8,003 nt of DNA from DASWHK01 sp036398215 (GTDB taxonomy: Bacteria > Acidobacteriota > UBA890), in assembly GCA_036398215.1 (NCBI GenBank), contig DASWHK010000318.1, positions 1 to 8,003 on the forward strand, in the 5' to 3' direction. Under the pieces are notes generated by a model, which did not search any database, was not told the origin of the DNA, and saw only the letters and a program-made list of their open reading frames with translations. Below, one piece after another: positions 4,905 through 8,003 of the stretch (position 1 is the stretch's first letter; every line of letters begins with the position of its first letter). A program made the position numbers and the translations under genes.

Positions 4905-6797
4905 ATGACCGATCGTGGCTACCAGGTTCTGGCCCGCAAGTGGCGCCCCCAGAAGTTCGATCGGGTCGTCGGCCAGTCGGCCATTGTGCGGACGCTGAGC
5001 AACGCCCTCGAGCAGGGTCGCGTCGCCCACGCCTACTGCTTCTCGGGGATCCGCGGCGTCGGCAAGACGACGATCGCCCGGCTGCTCGCCAAGGGGCTCA
5101 ACTGCCGCAGCGTCGATTCCCCCACGGCCGAGCCCTGCGGGACCTGCGAGGCCTGCATCGAGATCGAAGAGAGCCGCAGCCTCGACGTCATCGAGCTCGA
5201 CGCCGCCTCGCAGACGGGGGTCGACGCCATCCGCCAGCTCAACGAGGTGGCCCGCTACACGCCGTCGCGCGACCGCTACCGGGTGTTCATCATCGACGAG
5301 GCCCACATGCTGTCGGCAAGCGCGTTCAACGCCCTGCTCAAGACGCTCGAGGAGCCGCCGCCGCACGTCGTGTTCATGCTCGCCACCACCGAGCCCCACA
5401 AGATCCTGCAGACGGTGCTGTCGCGCTGTCAGAACTACCCGCTCGGGCGCATCAGCCAGGCCGAGATCAGCGGCCGGCTGCGCGAGATCGTCGCCGCCGA
5501 GGGCGTCGAGATCTCCGACGACGGCCTCGCGATGGTGGCCATCGCCGCCGACGGCAGCCTGCGCGACGCCCAGAGCCTGCTCGACAAGCTGATCGCCTTC
5601 GGCGGCGACCGCATCGACGACGAGGTCGTCGTCGACCTGCTCGGCATGGTCGATCGCGAGCTGCTGTTCGCCACCACCGACCTGATCGCCGATCAGGACC
5701 TCGCCGGCGTTCTCGGGCTGATCAACGGCATGGTCGAGCAGGGGGTCGATCTGCACCAGTTCACGCTCGATCTGCTCGGACACGTGCGGGCCTTGTTGGT
5801 GGTCGCCACGGTCGATGACGCCGGCGACATCCTCCACCTCCCCGACGCCGACCTGCGCAGGCTCGGCGAGCAGGCGAGCCGTTTCGACGTCGACGACCTC
5901 GACCGCGCCTTCGCCCTGCTGTCGGCCAGCGAGTACCGCATCAAGCAGTCCGAGGTGCCCCGCTACCAGCTCGAGATGGTGCTCTCGCGGCTGGCGCGAA
6001 TGCCGCGTCTCGAGCCCATCGCGGCGCTGATCCAGGAGCTCCGCTCGGGCCCCGGCGGCGGCGCCACGGGTGGGCCCGGCGGGGCCCGAGGCCGGGGCAG
6101 CGCCGCCGGCCGTTCGCGGGCCGCGTCGGCAGCGGCGAGCGCCGCCGGCCGTTCGCGCGTCGCCTCCGCGGCGCCGCCGGCGAGCGCCCCCGCTCCTGCC
6201 GCCGCGAGGCCCCCTGAGGTCGGATCGCTACCCGCCTCGCCACCAGCCGGTGGTAACGGCGCGATCGGCGCGCCGGCAAACGCCCCACCGGCCTCCCGGC
6301 CGGCGGACCTCGCTTCTGCCGTTTCCCGGCCGGCGGACCTCGATCCCGCCGCCGTCTCCCGGCCGGCGGACCTCGATCCGGCCGTCGCCAGGATTCTCGA
6401 GCGCCTGCAGCGCGACAAGCCGTTGATCGCCAAGATCGTCGAGCGCGCCGGCCGCATCGAGCTCCGCAACGACACGCTCTTTCTCACATTCGCCGAATCC
6501 GGGATCTTCAAGGCCCGCCTCCGCGATCGCTCGGCCTTGGAGGCAATCGAGACCGCCGGCGAGGCGGCCCTCGGGCGCAAGATCCGCGTCGTCGCCGGCT
6601 TCGACGACGAATCCGGAGGCGCCGCCGCTCCCGAGACGGCGGCCGGCACGGCGCTCGATTCACCCTCGGCCGGCGGCCTCGAGCGGGCCAGCGAGCGCCA
6701 GCGCGACGAGCTGTGGAAGCGCGTCGAGACCGAGCCGCTGGTGCGGCACTTCGTCGAAGCGCTGCGCGGCAACCTCACCGACGTCGAAGAGATCTGA
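4905..6797 (+). CDS. dnaX: DNA polymerase III subunit tau (clamp-loader ATPase)
   Basis: ATPase of the replicative clamp loader, which places the beta clamp on primed DNA and links the polymerase to the helicase. The 630 residues begin YQVLARKWRP (6-15). The Walker A is GIRGVGKTT (48-56). Four zinc cysteines follow (Cys67, 78, 81, 84), then Walker B VFIIDEAH (127-134), sensor 1 at ATTE (160-163) and the SRC arginine finger at Arg174. Domain III ends near 382. A low-complexity Ala/Pro/Gly linker (about 382-492) holds two internal repeats, then a folded C-terminal domain starts with VARILERLQRDKPLIAKIVERAG. I see no A-rich slippery site, so a frameshifted gamma form as in E. coli or Thermus is not supported. 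The ATG at 4905 is chosen because the product then starts just before the conserved region and a TGGA lies seven nt upstream. The frame stays open further upstream, but that part is SRP RNA. First gene of the dnaX-ebfC-recR operon. Confidence 0.97.
   Translation: MTDRGYQVLARKWRPQKFDRVVGQSAIVRTLSNALEQGRVAHAYCFSGIRGVGKTTIARLLAKGLNCRSVDSPTAEPCGTCEACIEIEESRSLDVIELDAASQTGVDAIRQLNEVARYTPSRDRYRVFIIDEAHMLSASAFNALLKTLEEPPPHVVFMLATTEPHKILQTVLSRCQNYPLGRISQAEISGRLREIVAAEGVEISDDGLAMVAIAADGSLRDAQSLLDKLIAFGGDRIDDEVVVDLLGMVDRELLFATTDLIADQDLAGVLGLINGMVEQGVDLHQFTLDLLGHVRALLVVATVDDAGDILHLPDADLRRLGEQASRFDVDDLDRAFALLSASEYRIKQSEVPRYQLEMVLSRLARMPRLEPIAALIQELRSGPGGGATGGPGGARGRGSAAGRSRAASAAASAAGRSRVASAAPPASAPAPAAARPPEVGSLPASPPAGGNGAIGAPANAPPASRPADLASAVSRPADLDPAAVSRPADLDPAVARILERLQRDKPLIAKIVERAGRIELRNDTLFLTFAESGIFKARLRDRSALEAIETAGEAALGRKIRVVAGFDDESGGAAAPETAAGTALDSPSAGGLERASERQRDELWKRVETEPLVRHFVEALRGNLTDVEEI
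6099..6157 (+). repeat. Direct repeat in the dnaX linker (SAAGRSR)
   Basis: AGCGCCGCCGGCCGTTCGCG occurs at 6099-6118 and exactly again at 6138-6157, a period of 39 nt or 13 codons. It encodes SAAGRSR at residues 399-405 and 412-418, inside the flexible linker. The period keeps frame, which suggests recent duplication tolerated in a disordered region. Confidence 0.85.
6294..6375 (+). repeat. Triple repeat in the dnaX linker (SRPADL)
   Basis: TCCCGGCCGGCGGACCTCG occurs exactly three times, at 6294-6312, 6324-6342 and 6357-6375, with periods of 30 and 33 nt. It encodes SRPADL at residues 464, 474 and 485. All spacings keep frame. It lies just before the C-terminal domain of tau. Confidence 0.9.
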
Positions 6798-6804
6798 CGA
6801 GGAG
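6798..6804 (+). promoter_or_regulatory. Ribosome binding site of ebfC
   Basis: CGAGGAG directly after the dnaX stop codon is the best Shine-Dalgarno in the window. It sits four nt before the ATG at 6809 and fixes that start over any in-frame codon further upstream, which would lie inside dnaX. Confidence 0.75.
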
Positions 6805-6808
6805 CCCG

Positions 6809-7120
6809 ATGATCAACAAGAAAATGAAGAAGATGCTCGAAGAGGCCCAGCGCATGCAGGAGAAGCTGCAGCGCGACCTGGCCGAGGTGCGGGTGACGGC
6901 GAGCGCCGGCGGCGGCGTGGTGACCGCCACGGTCGACGGTCAAAAGCAACTCCTCGAGCTGAAGATCGACCCCGGCGCCGTCGACCCGGACGACATCGAC
7001 ATGCTCCAGGACCTGGTCGTCGCCGCCGTCAACGAGGCGGCGCGCCGCGTCGACGAGGAGATCCAGGAGAAGCTGGGCGGCATGATGGGCGGCATGGGCC
7101 TGCCCGGAATGCTCGGCTGA
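6809..7120 (+). CDS. ebfC: YbaB/EbfC nucleoid-associated DNA-binding protein
   Basis: Small dimeric DNA-binding protein of the YbaB/EbfC family, which coats the nucleoid and can affect expression. The 103-residue product, near the usual 100-110, starts with a long charged helix with the family pattern MKKMLEEAQRMQEKLQRDLAEV (6-27). A glycine-rich turn (SAGGGVV, 32-38) opens the central beta sheet, which includes VTATVDG and LLELKIDP. A second helix carries DMLQDLVVAAVNEAARRVDEE. The C-terminal tail is rich in Met and Gly (GGMMGGMGLPGMLG), common in this family. The gene starts 11 nt after the dnaX stop and ends 7 nt before recR. The dnaX-ebfC-recR order is conserved from E. coli to B. subtilis, so co-transcription is likely. 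Confidence 0.95.
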   Translation: MINKKMKKMLEEAQRMQEKLQRDLAEVRVTASAGGGVVTATVDGQKQLLELKIDPGAVDPDDIDMLQDLVVAAVNEAARRVDEEIQEKLGGMMGGMGLPGMLG

Positions 7121-7127
7121 GCCGCCG

Positions 7128-7730
7128 GTGGCGCTCGACGAAGCCGGGCCGGTGGCGGCCCTCATCGAGGAGCTCACGCGGCTGCCGAGCATCGGCCGCA
7201 AGACGGCGCAGCGGGTCGCCTTCTACCTGTTGAAGGTGCCCGAGGAGCAGGCGGAGCGGCTGGCCGACGCCATCCGCGCGGTCCGCGCTGGCGTCCGTCC
7301 CTGCCGGACCTGCCACGTGCTGACCCACGAGGACCCCTGCTCGCTGTGCGCCGACAGCCGCCGCCGCGACGACCTCCTGTGCGTGGTCGAGGAGAGCCTC
7401 GACGTCGAGGCGATCGAGCGCACCCGGCGCTTCCCGGGCCGCTACCACGTCCTCGGCGGCGCGCTCTCGCCGCTCGACGGCGTCGGCCCCGACGAGCTGC
7501 AGCTCGACCACCTGCTGGAGCGCGTCAAGCAGGGCGGCCTCCGCGAGGTGATCGTCGCCACCAACCCCACCGTCGAGGGCGAGGCCACCGCCGCCTACAT
7601 CGCCCGCCTCCTCAAGCCCCTCGGCGTCACCGTGAGCCGCATCGCCGCCGGCATCCCGGTCGGCGGCGACCTGGAGTATGCCGACGAGGTCACGATGGCC
7701 CGAGCTTTGGAAGGTAGACGCGCCATGTAG
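7128..7730 (+). CDS. recR: Recombination mediator protein RecR
   Basis: DNA-repair protein that acts with RecO (and RecF) to load RecA on gapped single-stranded DNA. The 200 residues match the normal length and domain order. A helix-hairpin-helix is at LPSIGRKTAQRVAFYLL (19-35). A zinc finger uses Cys59, Cys62, Cys71 and Cys74 (CRTC, CSLC). A Toprim domain starts at LLCVVEES (83-90) and continues through YHVLGGALSPLDGVGPDEL. The C-terminal motif is GIPVGGDLEYADEVTMARAL (175-194). The GTG at 7128 gives the family-typical N-terminus MALDEAGPVAALIEEL. It lies 7 nt after the ebfC stop and has no clear Shine-Dalgarno, so translation is probably coupled to ebfC. A second GTG at residue 9 is less likely. 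The last codons (GRRAM, 7716-7727) carry GTAGACG, which pairs with CGTCTAC at 7751-7757 in the next repeat. Confidence 0.96.
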   Translation: MALDEAGPVAALIEELTRLPSIGRKTAQRVAFYLLKVPEEQAERLADAIRAVRAGVRPCRTCHVLTHEDPCSLCADSRRRDDLLCVVEESLDVEAIERTRRFPGRYHVLGGALSPLDGVGPDELQLDHLLERVKQGGLREVIVATNPTVEGEATAAYIARLLKPLGVTVSRIAAGIPVGGDLEYADEVTMARALEGRRAM

Positions 7731-7734
7731 CTGA

Positions 7735-7770
7735 GGGGCGCGGAGGACGGCGTCTACGGCGTTGCGCTTG
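7735..7770 (-). repeat. Dispersed GC-rich intergenic repeat, copy C
   Basis: The minus strand reads CAAGCGCAACGCCGTAGAC (7770-7752), an exact 19-nt match to 3386-3404, followed by GCCGTCCTCCGCGCCCC (7751-7735), which follows copies A and B with several changes. It lies just after the recR stop codon, between two convergent genes. GTAGACG at 7714-7720 and CGTCTAC at 7751-7757 form an inverted repeat that would fold the recR 3' end into a long-loop hairpin. Confidence 0.6.
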
Positions 7771-7874
7771 CGATTGTTTCATGGGTTCGGCGCCCGCCAC
7801 GAGAGTAGCTTCTCCTGCGTCGCCCTCGCGCGCGCGCCTGGCATCCACCGCCTTCTCGCTCCCCGCTGGGGCTG

Positions 7875-8003
7875 CTACGCGGTCGAGGGGGGTTCTTCGC
7901 CCGGCTTGGGCTCGACGCTCTCGTAGCCGTCGCCTTCGAAGCCGAAGAACTCGCGGGCCTTTTGTTCGATGATGTCGTGGCTGCGAGGGTCCCCCAGGTT
8001 GAG
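7875..8003 (-). CDS. C-terminal fragment of an unrecognised protein (5' end outside window)
   Basis: I do not recognise this gene. The last 42 codons are visible on the minus strand, ending at TAG (7877-7875). The visible part starts LNLGDPRSHDIIEQKAREFF and continues GFEGDGYESVEPKPGEEPP. The first half looks like an amphipathic helix, the last part like a short acidic, Pro-rich disordered tail. Nearly all codons end in G or C, as in the neighbouring true genes, which is the main reason to call it. It is convergent with recR; the 144 nt between them hold a dispersed repeat copy and no T-rich terminator. It belongs to a longer gene to the right. Confidence 0.6.
   Translation of the reverse strand, partial: LNLGDPRSHDIIEQKAREFFGFEGDGYESVEPKPGEEPPSTA

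Noticed and set aside
4752..5837. Long minus-strand frame opposite dnaX
   Set aside because: It mirrors the codon bias of dnaX, overlaps the SRP RNA and shows no recognisable motif.
7781..7972. Small plus-strand open frame after recR
   Set aside because: It overlaps a minus-strand frame with better codon pattern, has no ribosome site and is low-complexity Ser/Arg/Ala.

Overview
The window comes from a strongly GC-rich bacterial chromosome, with G or C at most third codon positions. The SRP RNA has the long form with an Alu domain, which argues against a gamma-proteobacterium. The tRNA gene encodes its own CCA end. These features fit Acidobacteriota and several other GC-rich phyla. The phylum is my inference; nothing here is decisive.

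Left part (1-2346). A GT4-type glycosyltransferase with a TTG start runs leftward off the window edge. It is divergent from a P1-family (DmpA/S58) Ntn-hydrolase peptidase whose N-terminus looks like a Tat signal. The 165-bp gap between them holds a good -10 element, an exact 11-bp direct repeat and one copy of a dispersed repeat.

Middle part (2347-4430). A four- or five-segment membrane protein resembling DUF6580 is followed by tRNA-Ser(GGA). Next comes a repeat-rich spacer with two 59-bp tandem units directly after the tRNA, then an FTR1-type iron permease behind a good sigma-70-like promoter. A 17-nt imperfect palindrome lies at the expected transcription start.

Right part (4431-8003). This is the conserved housekeeping cluster: large SRP RNA (ffs), dnaX, ebfC/ybaB and recR. 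The three proteins are closely packed on one strand and almost certainly form an operon for DNA replication and repair. A partial gene of unrecognised function enters from the right edge on the opposite strand, convergent with recR.

The order tRNA-Ser ... SRP RNA - dnaX - ebfC - recR recalls the Bacillus subtilis arrangement, but tadA is absent and an iron permease stands between the tRNA and the SRP RNA. I found no CRISPR array, transposase, phage gene or obvious new defence system. The least explained material is a GC-rich module that occurs, with variation, in three separate intergenic regions and inside the tandem repeat beside the tRNA gene. Long reading frames opposite or out of frame with these genes are by-products of high GC.
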